Below, in pieces: positions 46,558 to 58,717 of a stretch of DNA of 64,000 bases (its first letter is position 1; every line of letters begins with the position of its first letter). The position numbers and the translations under genes were made by a program. Where the stretch lies: positions 45,540,001 to 45,604,000 of the forward strand of contig CM060842.1 of the NCBI GenBank assembly GCA_030762175.1, written 5' to 3'. The notes beneath the pieces were generated by a model. That model did not search any database, had not been told where the DNA came from, and was given only the letters and a program-made list of their open reading frames with translations. This stretch comes from Metallyticus violacea (taxonomy: Eukaryota > Arthropoda > Insecta > Mantodea > Metallyticidae).

Positions 46558-47950
46558 GTGTGACTCCGGCCGTGAAAGCTTCCGATTACTCGGAACTTCG
46601 ATTGTTCACCCTCAAGGAATGCTGTTACGCAAACTTCTGGAAAACAAGAAACGGAAAACCGTTAAGATATAGTTTTCGCGCAAATAGAAGCTATCACCCC
46701 ACCTCTAGCCAGAGGGACCGCGAAAAATATACCAACCAGAAGATTGCGTAACACAAATCCATACATTACAGCCAATAGCAACACAGCATAATATTTTAAA
46801 TTAGTTGAACTAAAGTTAGAAAGCGTCGTCGCAAACCGACCGATCGCCAAGATATAAAACTTTCCGATTACGGCAGATGCGTGGAGTTTTGGGGGCAGTT
46901 TGAAGGCAGTTGAGTCGTGAGAGTTTTGAGGGCAGTTGAGTTGTGTGCAGTTCTGTGGACAGCTTGCGAGTTGAGAATTGTGGCGGTAATCAAAGTTCCT
47001 TATTGCAATAGAACAATATTTAAATTAACTTTAACCCTGAGTGTAGGACGGACGTTTAATGAAACTTTTTCCTACAACGAACTGATTTGTTTTTCAAACT
47101 TGTCCACGGGACATAGCCCTATTCAAATGTTCTTCTACCCGTGAATTGGTTTTACTTACCTTCCAAAAATCTCCATTTTGATGTTTCTTAGCCGGAGCAG
47201 ACGGAGGCAAGGAGCAAGAGGAGCAGTAAGAAGATTCTACAGCCAACCGACCATCCTAAACCGACAACTTCTCATGTACTTCATCTCATCATCCATAAAT
47301 TAATCATCATCGCATAGGGCACATAACAAAACATAATTGCCAACGCATACGACGTCACAACGTGTCTACAACGACTAAATTTACCTCAGCATATGACGCC
47401 CAACTAAAAAAATTACCTCCGCATAGCACGCCCAACGTGTCCACTCCTTAATTACCTCCGCAATTCTCATAGGTGATTTACTCTTTTAGAAAAAGAGATG
47501 CTAAAAATGTTCACTCTTATACACATTTTTGGTATCACTGTAAAAAAAATGATTAATCACTCTCTGCAGTCCCATTCAGAAATGGAGGAATTTTTTGATA
47601 GCTTAACATTTTTCTAAATGTTCCGTGTTCGTGGTGTAGTTTTCGACACGTATCTTTTAATTTTGTATAGAAATAAAAGTTTTTGCCTAGATTATGTTCG
47701 AATTTGAGCCTACTCTTGTCAGTACATCATAAATGAATACTAGTTGTGCGATAGAAAACATGTTAGATTTAACAGACTTTGCAATTAATGAGTCTTCCCG
47801 CACACAGCCATTTGCTAACTGACTCAGTAAACATGCCTCTATCGACCGCATGAGTGATCGATACTTGTATAATTCACCCATAATGTTATGAGAGACTATG
47901 AAAAATCGTAAGAAATAGCTAAAATCGCAGATTATGTAAGTAATTATGTA
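46558..47950. other. Unassigned stretch
   Basis: A degenerate GGCAGTTGAG(T) motif recurs between 46900 and 46945, and a loosely repeated CGCATA...GCCCAAC motif between 47340 and 47440. Open frames here are unsupported. Confidence 0.4.
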
Positions 47951-48180
47951 AAAGGTGAAGCCAAGCGGAGTGACTTAGGCTTGAGATTCGAATTCTGGAG
48001 GTCCCAAGTTCAAGTCCATTGAGATCAGCCATCCTTACCTTGTTTTTCTTTTTCTTCCTTTTTCCGTAGTTTCTGGTCCCTTAGCAAATGCATATCTACT
48101 TTCCATGAATTTTCTGCTCTCATTTCACCACATTTCATTCCTTTGATTCTGTTATAGGATCGAAAATGCCAGGCGAGGGA
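47951..48180 (+). mobile_element. tRNA-like SINE relic (family G)
   Basis: AGCGGAGTGACTTAGGCTTG (A-box-like) is followed by TCGAATTCTGGAGGTCCC and the B-box-like AAGTTCAAGTCCATTG near 48005, then ATCAGCC and a pyrimidine-rich body. Boundaries are approximate and no other copy is present in the window. Confidence 0.5.
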
Positions 48181-49416
48181 GCTGGCGCGTGACGGCGGCT
48201 TGCACTTTGTAATGATTTCTTCACTGGATTTAGATATGGAAGCAACTCTTCTGAAGGATTCGAACCCCTTGGATGGGGTCCCTCCGGCGTTAGGGTGTTC
48301 TATCTGGAAACAATTTTAGGGACCCGTATATGTCCTTGTCTCACTACTCATGGATCCTGGTCGCCCGGTATTTCCCCTCACCTTTTCCCTTCCTCCCGGA
48401 AATGCTAGCCCTTGAGCAGGGCTGAAGTACCGAAAATTTCTCTGCCGTCTTTAACAATCGAATTCAATCCAAGAATCATGAAGCAGTGTTCCTTTAATGG
48501 CTCATTACAGATGAATTCAGAGAAGAAGAGCACATTACAACACATCCATAGCCATTATAAATCTAAATGTGTAGGCTGTTTGAATACTTTTCAATTTGCA
48601 GGTAAATAGTAGGCTGGTACATTATTTATAAAGTTTAGTTAGATCCATGTCATTGCAGGAACCTTTCTTTCTCCAGAGAAAAATTTAACATTCCTCGAGA
48701 TGTCTCGTTTTATTGAATGTCGTGAAATATTCGCAAACGTCGTAAAATAAAATGTTGCTGAACAAAAACAAACAAAACAATCGTACCTGTCAGAGTATTT
48801 ATTGAGCAACTTCTGATTACCGATATGTATTCCGCTTGCCACTATGGTACATTTTGCTCATCAGAAAATGAACATCTCGTGTTAAAAATCGCAGTTTGCG
48901 AAGATTCTCTTAACCTAAATTCTTTTTTTTTTTTTCCCGCCCTTTGCGATACCGAATCGTCTGTTTACTTTTTTCTTCATAAATCTGCTTAGGGTTATAA
49001 AACTAATTAATATTACATCGTCATGTCCTCGTTGATCTTGTGAAGTTTGGCCATCCTCATTGCTTCATTTCTTAAGTGTTCCATCCTTGAATATCTTGCA
49101 CTAGATCAAATTTTCACGGCCAGAAGTTTTTTCTGTTATATACTTGTCCATAATGCAACACAGCATCAACCAAAATTATCATGTAGTAATTTTTTGTGTA
49201 ATTATCCCTTCAGATCCAACTTAAAGATTATACTTTTTTATTTATTCTGACGTTTATTTATATCTGAAGCGAATTGCAGAATAATATAGGAGAGAAAAGA
49301 ACTAAAATACCCACAGAGAAACACTTTATTTAACTGAAAATGCGCTTGAACAGAACATTTTCAGATTAATTCCAGTGATAAAGTGTGAAAAGTTATCATA
49401 AGCTCTTTCTGTTGTG

Positions 49417-49418
<2 letters not shown>
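48181..49418. other. Unassigned stretch
   Basis: 48181-48420 is somewhat GC-richer, with no motif recognised. The frames 48412-48609 and 49047-49250 are unsupported. Confidence 0.4.

Positions 49419-49456
<38 letters not shown>
49419..49456 (+). repeat. Poly(A) tract, about 38 nt
   Basis: Long pure A run following GTTGTGGC. It is likely the tail of a plus-strand retroposon whose body was not recognised. Confidence 0.85.
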
Positions 49457-49460
<4 letters not shown>

Positions 49461-51702
49461 TACTTAATGCAAAACCATTTTGATTTCGTTTTCATCCAGT
49501 TCGTTTTTCTCCGTTTTCGTTCAGCGAAGCATAAAGCTACGTACATGGGCATAAAATAACAGAGCAATAGATGTAGCAAGAGAGACACATAGAGTACCTA
49601 CTCGGATTTGCCTTGCAAATGTCGACTTCGTTGCTCCGGGGCTTTTTCCCTTGTTTGCTTTATCCTTCTTAATGGGCATGATATAGTTTGCGGAAACAGG
49701 CCTCGGGCATGGGAACGTCAGCGGATGCTTGCATCAGTATATTTCTTGCGGACTTGACATGCTTTGAGGCATTCTGCTGACGACTGTGTGAGGGTCCATT
49801 TGGTTGTCCAGATCAGCGGTTCTCGCCCGGTGGTGCGAGAGATCCTGTCCAGTATTACGCAAGAAGGAGTGGAGGGGAGGGGGTAGATTTAAAACATGAA
49901 TGATGAATGATAATATAAATGATACGTGTTTTTTGGCTCCAAATTGTTCTGATGTGCGGAGTGAAGGTTCGCGTGGCTACTTCAAATCCATAGACAGGTC
50001 ATCAAGCTCTTTCCAGCAATGTATTTGAGTGCGCAAGGGTTTCTTTCTGACGTACTTCTATTTATCGAAAATATAAACAGGACAAACTGACCTGCGGGGA
50101 ACCTCATCTTTTTATCAAAAAACTGGTTCTAACAAAGTAAACTCATATATCATACTGCTTTATATCTTTATACCTTATACCCTTAACTACCTATAGAACA
50201 TTATTTTTAAATTTATACAGGATAGAGCGGGGATGTTGAACTTAAGCCCCGAAAGAAATGCAACAAATGAATCTCAAATAAAAATTTTATTATATAATGT
50301 TTAAATTCTAATAGTTATTATATTAGCAAATAATATAATTATACAGGATCCTCCCGTTGATGCCTGTGCGAATATTTAATTTAGTAAGAGGCTTAAAAGA
50401 AAACTACTAAGTACGGGAGAATATAACACCTTACATTCATATTTATTTCATTAATTATCATAAAATTACTCACAGTAGCTCACAATGAACAACAATAGAA
50501 TAGATAGCAAGTTGTGATCTATGCTTGCCTGCACATTTGATGTCCAAGCACTTTGAATATTACTGTTAACTAGTACTTGCCTACAGTTTATGAAATGACG
50601 TTTAAAGGCTAACCACGTTAAATGCATTAAGAAATTGAAATGACTTTACAAGGTGCTAGCCCAATAGTCAAAGACAAAGGCTGTAAACTTATTTAAAAGT
50701 GACAATATACATTACAGTTTCTGCTGCTTCGGTCAGTAGGTGAGACTTGGAAGACCATAAAATTTACAAATAGACCCAAAAACGATCCAACCCCGATGAA
50801 AGCGCTAATCCCTCTAGATTTCTGAAGCAAGAAGCGCAGGATTTAGAGACTAGGATAAAGTTGTGACGCCATGACTTTTCCAATATATTCGATGTCAGTG
50901 TAAACTAATTAAAGAAAGGGCAAAGAGCCGAAAGGAAGGAAAATAGCTGTTTTACACAAAAGTGTAACCATATACGTGCACCTACGCAACATATTTCTTA
51001 ACTGTAAACTATTATTTATAAAAAATAGTACACAATAACTGTATTAGTGTAATAACCCTCAGTGTTTTTAATGACGCACTTTAACAATGAACGACAACCA
51101 CAATTTTGCTGGCAGACTTCCAGCAATTCTCCTGTATCGTCGCATGTAATCTTCATAAATAACTGCCATTATTTTCGGCTATATTAGAAATTTCGTAAGA
51201 AGAAATGTTTACAGTACAAATATATATATATATATACACTCCGTGTACTTATCTTCCGAATTTCCTATTCTGATTATTTACAAAATGCTGTTTCAATCAT
51301 TATTATGCATCATTCTACCACATGAACTTAAGGAAGTAGATCGATAGATCGAGTATAGTAGAAATATTTTGAGGGTAAAATGTTAATATTGTACAAATCT
51401 ATTATTGCGATGTGTACATAACTTATACAGTTCATTCTGGGACGAAGTGACCCCTTCGAAACTTTTTGTCACTAGTGTGACTGGGTTGCTGAGAATAATT
51501 AATGTTTTTATAACAATACTTGACAAAAGAAATCAAGGAAGGCTAATTCTAGCCAATTTGGTGGGTCACCTTATTAATTACCACTCCATTTGCTACTTAA
51601 AACTGTGTTTAGGAACTAGAAACACTCTTGCCATTGCTTTCATGCTGTATGTAGGTGGCTCAGAAATACTGGTCGCCAAATTAGTCCCAAACACTTTGTT
51701 TA
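49457..51702. other. Gene-free stretch
   Basis: Includes CAGCGGTTCTCGCCCGGTGG at 49813, faintly like a hAT-type end, and a short (TA)n near 51220. The frame 51405-51710 (101 codons) has no recognised motif. Confidence 0.4.
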
Positions 51703-52490
51703 TAGTTTAGTTTAGTTTAGTTTCTGGGGCATTCCTTGAGTTTGCGAAGCAGTTACAGAGACCTGCGAATATAGAATTTATCATTTAAAATTGCCACAGT
51801 AGCATACATTCTACATTTACAAAAAATATCATGTACATCTGCATAAATGGTAACAATAATAATTAAAAGATAACATCTAGAACAACTCAGTCAAAACAAC
51901 AAAAACCAGAGAAACAGACAAATCACTCAGTTATACAGACTTTACTATATATCTATTTAACATATTTATTGATATAAAATCATTAGAGCTTTTTTAAAAC
52001 AATATATTGTCACATATTCCTTTACAGAATAATAGACCTTTTTACACAGGCATCTTCTAAGAGCAGATTTAAAGGATCAACCATTATTTATTAAGACTTT
52101 CAGGCTAGAGGGAAGAACATTTTGTACTAAAATGCATTCGTAATAAACTTCGCTTTAAATGTTGAACCCTGTCTATGTGGATTGTTTTTGTCTAGTATAC
52201 TTGTCCTATATATTTTGATTTTGTACAAATGTTTTCTTTATTTCTTATATAAAATTCATGAGGAATATTATGTATTCACATGGAAGTTAAACTTTCAAAT
52301 TACCTAAAAACGTTTTTGCATGAATGTCTGCTATGTGTACCAGCGATTATTCGTATGTTTTTTTTTTCTGTAATAGGAAGACAAGGTCACTTTTAAATGA
52401 ATTTCCCCAAAATATAACACCATATTTCATTATTTAGTTGAAATAGGCATAATACACTAATTTTAAAGTCTTAATTGAATTCTGCAAAGG
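51703..52490 (-). mobile_element. LINE 3' end (Jockey/CR1-like), minus strand
   Basis: Minus strand: LKLVYYAYFN, then IMKYGVIFWGNSFKSDLVFL and LQKKNIRIIAGTHSRHSCK, the familiar segment after the polymerase core of Jockey/CR1-like LINEs (pattern YG-x-x-FWG, then QKK-x-R-I-I). Degraded C-terminal codons follow. The element ends in a TAAAC repeat tail, seen as TTTAG repeats at 51703-51722. Multiple stops; strongly 5'-truncated at about 52490. Confidence 0.85.
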
Positions 52491-52514
52491 AAAAAAAAAT
52501 GTATACTTTGTGAC

Positions 52515-52820
52515 TGTTCATTTGATATCATAAACCGACCTTGAACTTTCTCTTTGTGGTGATTTTGGATTTGCCTTTACCCACGTGATGCAGTTATTTG
52601 TATTCATTTTTCCATTAACATGAAAAGTCGCTTCAACTGTGAGGAATTTTGCAGTATGCTTACTTCTTCCATCTGTTGGCACGTTATGCTTGCAAATTCG
52701 AAATGTTCTTGCAAGTACTTGTCGCATAAGGTACCCTGAATGTGGTATAGGAAAAGTTTTAGCTCTCTTTGAATAAAGCGCAGACAAATCATGTATGTAA
52801 CTCTTTCATAGATCACGTTA
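52515..52820 (-). pseudogene. ITm transposase central fragment
   Basis: Minus strand: RELKLFLYHIQGTLCDKYLQ, then EHFEFASITCQQMEE, then after a frame change FLTVEATFHVNGKMNTNNCI and TWVKANPKS. This is the region ending in the first catalytic aspartate (usually SDEATFH); here the aspartate codon reads valine (TVEATFH), so the active site is lost as well as the frame. The LINE 3' end lies directly downstream. Confidence 0.78.
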
Positions 52821-53059
52821 GCATTACGTCATGGTTTGAGGAAAATGGTCTTATAATTGATAAAGATAAAACACTGTAAACAGGTTTCTACCATATATTG
52901 TGTACAGATTTAGTTTCCCTGATTTAACCTTAAACAGTAGCAAAACTGCTTATGGGAATAAAAAAAAATTAGGGGTTTAAGTAGATAAAACTTAACTTTT
53001 AAAGAAACTTAGTAAATTTTGTTTCCCCTTGGAACGTTGAATTTCTACTCTTTATTAAA
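52821..53059. other. Short unassigned spacer
   Basis: AT-rich, nothing recognised. Confidence 0.4.
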
Positions 53060-53440
53060 ATATATACTAAAGTTTTGAAGTTTCAAAAATACGTAATAAG
53101 AATAATATTTAAAATACTAACAGCTCTCGGAAATATTATATTATCATCGTTACAGTATATGTTGCCGAGGTGGAAATTTAAATCCTCTTCTATTATACAT
53201 TTACACAGAACAAGAAGAAAATCTAAACTATTCGCCATTATGCACAATATATCATTATATGAGCATTAGTTTGCCTTTAATGAAGCACAGCTTTAGCTAC
53301 TAGAGGAATTAAAACATATACAGCAGATGAACAAATAAAAAATATGCATACAACCTATTAATTAAAAAACTCGTATTATTCAGTAGAGAAGTTTATGAAT
53401 ATGTAAGTAATAACTGAAATTTGTATATAGTTTTAGTAGT
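53060..53440 (+). mobile_element. LINE ORF2 C-terminal relic, plus strand
   Basis: The frame from 53075 reads FQKYVIRIIFKILTALGNII, corresponding to the QK-x-x-IR-I-I segment of LINE proteins, then HRTRRKSKLFAIMHNISLYE. In later codons LEELKHIQQMNK and SYYSVEKFMNM (about 53360-53395) match the usual C-terminus. The orientation is opposite to the LINE at 51703-52490, and the sequence is different, so these are independent insertions. Confidence 0.7.
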
Positions 53441-56061
53441 AGTAATACTCTCATACTTTATTGTATAAGCTGTTTATTAATTGATATTAATAAGCACATA
53501 TACTTGTGTTTATTATAACCTATTAATATAAATGTATACTGTTGAGTTATTGTAATTATATTGTAGATATTTAAATAATGACTGAAAACATTTTGTATAA
53601 AGAGAAACAACTTCTTCTCTTTCAAATTAAGTGACTCCAAACACTTGGTTCTTAAAAAAGACGGCTGTGTCATAACACAGTATTGCTTTATCTTCATACA
53701 GAAGATGAAATTCATGATACACTTTCTAACGTGTTAAATTATGCCTCTGGTCCACTTCTGATTTTCGTTATAAATTTTCTTTACCATTGATTTACTGTTT
53801 GAAAAAAGCATGATTGCCTTCGGAATATAAGATACTTTGGTACTTGAGATGAAATTAGAGTACGGTAATAGTGCTTAATGAAAGTTGGGGTATCTCTGAT
53901 CCATATCATAAATTTTAGTTTGCATTCCCAGAGATAATTTCTGTTTAAGGTTCCTACAGGTTTGGAACTTAAAGTGTATGGTGCGTTCATTCTGCGGGTC
54001 TTTATATATCGCAACTCTTTGTATGGAACCGAGAACTGTGCTAGAAGAAACATAGCCAATTAACGATAGGTTTAAAATTACTATCGATCTTAAAAACCGA
54101 AAATTACACATTTTGCGTATCTCCGAGTATATGTTCCGGTCTATTCAAAAGTTGACGAGCTCAAAGGAAAATAATTTGGTACACAGCCTTTGGTGGCTCT
54201 TCTTCCACGTGGTTAACATTGTTGTTTCTTCAGGAAATGACCAGTAGATATTAGAGAATAAGCATAAATATTTTATTTAAACAAATATAATTTTAGTTAA
54301 TTTTTTTTCTTTTCTTGTCTGGGCATCTTGGTTTTTTAGTAGTACAAAGAAAAATGTGCAACTAGTAGAAATTGTAATAAAATTCATAAACGATGTCTGT
54401 AGTAACTTTTTTGTTTTTAAGATTTTGTGTAGAAATCTACCTAATGATAATATATTATTTATATTATAATAAATCAGAAAAATGTGGAAAATTAATAAAA
54501 GTGCAATATTTCAACAATCCTTGGAGATCGTTGCAGTCCCTTATAGATAAAGCATAGAAACTACTATTAGACAACAAATAATAAAAATATGTAGGAAATG
54601 TACCCCATCGGACCATTAGAAATTATTGAGAAAAAGCCTTCCTATTAATTTTAATGCAAATGAACTTAAAAATACACCGTTGGCCACTAAAAGTCCAACG
54701 CTCGTGATAAACCAACCCCACATTTTTTCATAAAGAGTGAATATGACTCGTCAAAAACACGACAGCATTATCAGCAGGTGTCTGGAATTGATCAAGGGAG
54801 AATTTTGAGAGTGGGGGATGCTATTCCGAAAAACTGACGCTCGTGATGAATGAAATGCGTCCTCAGTGAAATGAATACAAAATCGGTGATCGAGGCAAGA
54901 CGAACTCACAGACGTGAAGGATCCTAACATTCGTGTCAACAACCAAACGAAAAGGACTATTTCCGCATCACCAAGCACACGCACAGTGTGTTGCAGTTTT
55001 AATTACCAGCAATATATTAGAATGACAAGAGTCGGGGTATGATCGTCTAAACTTCCCATTTTTGTTCATATGTAATTCTTTTTGTAAGAGGCATTCATAA
55101 ATTGATGTACATTCGGCAACGGCTAAAAATAGACTAGAATGTGTCCCAAATACAGAATTATTATTCTTCTTAGCTGTCAGAAAAGAATAATCTCAGCCGT
55201 CACATTATACGAGACTCTGAAAGGATTATTTTGATCCTTTACTTTAAAATATACGTCAAAAGTCTTCGAAGAATCAGTTCCGGCACATCCTTCCTTCAAG
55301 ATGGTGAAGCAGACTGAATAGCGTTGTGAGCTATTCACTTGGACTTTACCAGTGCATAAGATGCTTGTGATGTACTTTCGGAGCGCCGCTTTCGGCTAGT
55401 AAAAGGTTCGCCTATTTAGGGAGGAGTGCCAATGCATGCGGTCATGTATTCTTGTGTATTTATTCACAATGTTAGCTCATTTAATTCGGGTTGAAAGCAA
55501 AGACTGTGCTACAACTATTTAAATGTCGCATGTTTTATTATTTGTTACTATTTGTAGTTCGAAGTACTAACTATTTAGTTACGTTAGAATAGGTAAGTAT
55601 TTCCGACGTTCTATAAAGGGAAAAGTAACCAAACAGCTGGATACCGCACTATAAAATCCTTATGGGCAAGTTCGTTCGGTTTTAAGTATTCAAACAGCGA
55701 TGTGAAAGAAAATCTGAGAAAGGAAACTGCACACAGATACGCAAAGGTTTGAAGGTTCAAAGCAAACACTTGCAGCCAAACTGTAAGATGTACTGAAGTA
55801 ACTAGATTACATACTTCGGTCTTTCACAAATATTACAAAAAAAGCTCTACTTTAGGGTCTAATAAAGAAATGTTCATGAAGATAAAACCCGTTGTGATTG
55901 CAGTCGTTGGAAATAGTTATGCATTGTACATTAGTATTAAAATTAAAAAATTACTTTTCTATTATTTTGTATTCTTGAACGATAATATTACATTTTTCAA
56001 AATACTGTTTGTATTTATACTAGACTAAAATAACACTTTTGAGTTTTTTCAGGTTTTTTTA
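53441..56061. other. Gene-free 2.6 kb
   Basis: Minus-strand frames at 53458-54111 and 54751-54984 are AT-rich and unrecognised. No other repeat landmark was seen. Confidence 0.45.
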
Positions 56062-56105
56062 AGTGTTTAACGCCCGTTTTTACTACTGAGACACCACAGG
56101 CGGTT
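56062..56105 (-). mobile_element. SINE-A 3'-end fragment
   Basis: GTGTTTAACGCCCGTTTTTA and CACCACAGGCGGT match the SINE-A tail read as complement. The rest of the element is missing. Confidence 0.8.
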
Positions 56106-56211
56106 TCCAGGATCTATTCTGGCCACATCTGAAATAAGTGCGAAGCTTAATCACTAATTTTATAACATTTGCAAAGAATGAGCGCTATGTATAGCTTCTT
56201 GATATATGATT
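56106..56211. other. Spacer between opposed SINE-A fragments
   Basis: About 105 bp without SINE similarity. Confidence 0.5.
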
Positions 56212-56306
56212 TACCGCCACGAGTGTCCGAGGTCGTTAGCAGGAAGTCTGGGATTCGATTCCCACCAGGACCGTCCTTCCCGTCTGAGGTTTTTCCCAGG
56301 TTTTCA
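56212..56306 (+). mobile_element. SINE-A 5'-head fragment
   Basis: The plus-strand head ACCGCCACGAGTGTCCGAGG, then GGGATTCGATTCCCACCAGG (B box) and GTTTTTCCCAGGTTTTCAC. It is 3'-truncated, which is unusual for retroposition and suggests later deletion or rearrangement with the opposed fragment at 56062. Confidence 0.8.
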
Positions 56307-56839
56307 CTAAAAGAATGTGCTTTTTAATGATGAGAGATCGCGTATATCAAATACTTTTGCTAAGAATTAAAATCACATAAGAAAAGAGAGAAAGAAATAA
56401 TATAACGTAATTAGAATTTAATATATGAAACATTAAATAGCACATATATTTCTATTTATGAAAATTAAAACTTATTGAGTGATATGAGTTAAAAATGGCA
56501 AATTCAAATGTAATTCAAAAGAAATGTTGAAAACGTACACATTACATTTCTTTCAGAGTAACTCCTCCGGCGAATTGAGTAATGGCTCTCTGCTAGATTT
56601 AAGCAAATATCCGACCAGCGCTGCGTAACATAGCAATATCTTGTGTTTTTGTAGTTTTCAAAAGTTTATGTATTGTGTGAAAATAACTCTTTCTGGTTAT
56701 TAACTTCTCGTATAACTTTACAGAGCATTTTTTATTTTTCATAATTACAAAATCCTTCAGTAACAATGTAGCACTTTTTAATGTAATTTCAGTTCGGTTC
56801 ACTAATTATATTGTATCTGATCTAGTATGCTATTTTAAA
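56307..56839. other. Unassigned stretch
   Basis: AT-rich with one unsupported minus-strand frame (56599-56802). Confidence 0.4.
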
Positions 56840-57134
56840 ATGTAATCTCTTAGCAAAGCTCTGACTTTTTATCCTTTGGATATCAGAGCCTTCAGATCTG
56901 TCTCGTAGCATTTTTGTACTGTGGTTCTGACTTTTTGTCATCGTCGAAATTCCACTCGAGGATCACTTCTTATGCGATGAAAATCCGAAGGTGCAAGATA
57001 CGAGCTATAGGGTGAATGAGGAAGTTAGTAATCTGTTCTTGATTGTGTAGACTTGTGTTATCGTAAAGAGCAACTACTTTGGAAACATCTTTTTCAGGAC
57101 GGTGCGTCTGAAACCTTAAGCTTTTGAAGAATTT
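56840..57134 (-). pseudogene. Mariner transposase, C-terminal part (split)
   Basis: Minus strand: HRPEKDVSKVVALYDNTSLH near 57100-57040 is the second-aspartate region (normally LLHDNARPH; here LYDNTSLH), followed by QEQITNF and a frameshifted SYLAPSDFH-like third-aspartate segment near 56985. It is the downstream half of the element that continues, in minus orientation, at 58718-59310. The two halves are separated by the ITm element 57139-58713. Confidence 0.78.
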
Positions 57135-57138
57135 TATA

Positions 57139-58713
57139 CAGGATGTTTCAAAAATACTTTTACAAACTTGGGTGGCGGGTTCCTCACTCAAAAACAAGAA
57201 AAAAGACCATATAAACGTATGTCCTGAAATCTTAATTTTTGAGTTATTAATGATAGTTTACTTCAACGCGCTTCTAGGTAAACTCTAACAACTTATTTTC
57301 GTAACCGAAAATAAAATTCATTTTGTTAAGTAATCGAATGATGTTGTCATTGCAAATATGCTGATGCACTCATTGTATCCTAGATGGTCATGTGTTGCCA
57401 AGGAGACTTGTTTACATTTGTCACTTGGGCAAATGCTTGGTTAATCCTTTCTCACGTTTCACTTGTGTTACATGTTGTGTTGTGTTTAACCATGGCAGGA
57501 TATCCATTTCGTGACCAGGCAGATATCATTGTTATGTACGAACGGGAGAATGCGTGGTTGTATGAGATAGCATTGCCTCACCGAAAACAGCCGAATCATC
57601 CAACATTTGCTGCTGTATATCCATAGCACCCGCCTAACCAGGAAAAACGCATATCAACGGTGTTGCAGAGGATCTATGTGCTTCATCTTCTATTACTGCA
57701 TGGAGGCTATTTCACAAACAACTCATGAAGCCGTATCATCTTCAACGTGTACAGGAATCTTTCGCCTGCCGATTACCCACCGCGGGAGAAATTTTGTCAG
57801 CGGTTTTTTGCACAAACTACAAATACGTTGTTTGTCTCTTCTGTTTTGTTTACATATGAGGAATAGACGGAATAACTAATTTAAAGAACCTCAAGCCTGA
57901 AAGAAGAGGCCTCTGAGCAAAATTTGTCGGCCGTTTCACGCCCTGAATTGAATTGGACGCTGATGACCTGAGATGTTAAAAGCGTCCGTAAATAAACCAA
58001 ACTACATCAAACAAAATCCTCGTGGTATAATTCAGGCTAGACACCAGCATCAGTTTAAAAGTAATGCGTGGACTGGAATTGTTGGTAACTGTCTAATGGG
58101 CCCATATATTCTCCCAGCACGTCTTTACAGGCACTGTTTACAGGAAGCATATTCAGTACAATCTTCCAGCCTTTCTACAGGATGTGCCCTTGCAAATAAG
58201 AAGAAACATGTGGTTTATGCATGACGGGGCTCCAGAACATTTTAGCCGCATTATTCAAGATGCACTGGCTAATATCTACCATGAACGATGGATAGATAGG
58301 TGGGCAGAACTAGTTTCATTAAGCACGTTGCCCCGAACTCAATCCTTTGGATTTTTATCTGTAGGGTCACCTGAAACAATTGGTATATGCAACAGGCATT
58401 CCTAATGCAGACACATTTCATCAACGTGTCACGGAAGCTTACGAAACCGTTCGACATCGTGTGGAAGAATTTGAAAGGGTGTTACATTCCATGATCCAAC
58501 GAGTGTATACGTGTGTGGAAGCAAGAGGAGGACATTTTGAAATGTATTATCAGTTTCTAAGTTGGCATTGTGTTTTGTTTCTTAGTTTGGCAAACGTTCA
58601 TTAATAACTCAAAAAATAAGGGTTTCTAGATATATGTTTATATGAACTTTTTCCCTTGTTTTAGTGAGAGGAGCCCGCCACCAAAGTTTTTAAAAGCATT
58701 TCTAAAACATCCT
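57139..58713 (+). mobile_element. ITm element with long TIRs, split by SINE-B
   Basis: Long terminal inverted repeats of about 115 bp: 57139-57253 (AGGATGTTT, GGTGGCGGG, ACAAG, TTTTTGAGTTATTAATGA) against 58598-58713. TATA flanks both ends (57135-57138, 58714-58717). Transposase ATG 57492 gives MAGYPFRDQADIIVMYEREN; later pieces include KPYHLQRVQ and DYPPREKFCQ. After the SINE-B insertion: GIIQARHQHQFKSNAWTGIV, MHDGAPEHFSRIIQDALANI (second aspartate), then YATGIPNADTFHQRVTEAYE and CVEARGGHFE. Stops and frameshifts make it inactive. Confidence 0.92.
57883..58002 (+). mobile_element. 5'-truncated SINE-B inside an ITm transposase
   Basis: AAAGAACCTCAAGCCTGAAA to GCGTCCGTAAATAAACCAAA, lacking the tRNA head. 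It interrupts the transposase between the first- and second-aspartate regions, since VSSVLFTYEE lies just before and NPRGIIQARHQHQ just after. The truncation point nearly equals that of 17131-17237. Confidence 0.93.
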
Positions 58714-58717
58714 TATA

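Noticed and set aside
49813..49860. hAT-like terminal motif CAGCGGTTCTC
   Set aside because: Only one possible end, no 8-bp target duplication and no matching inverted end was found.
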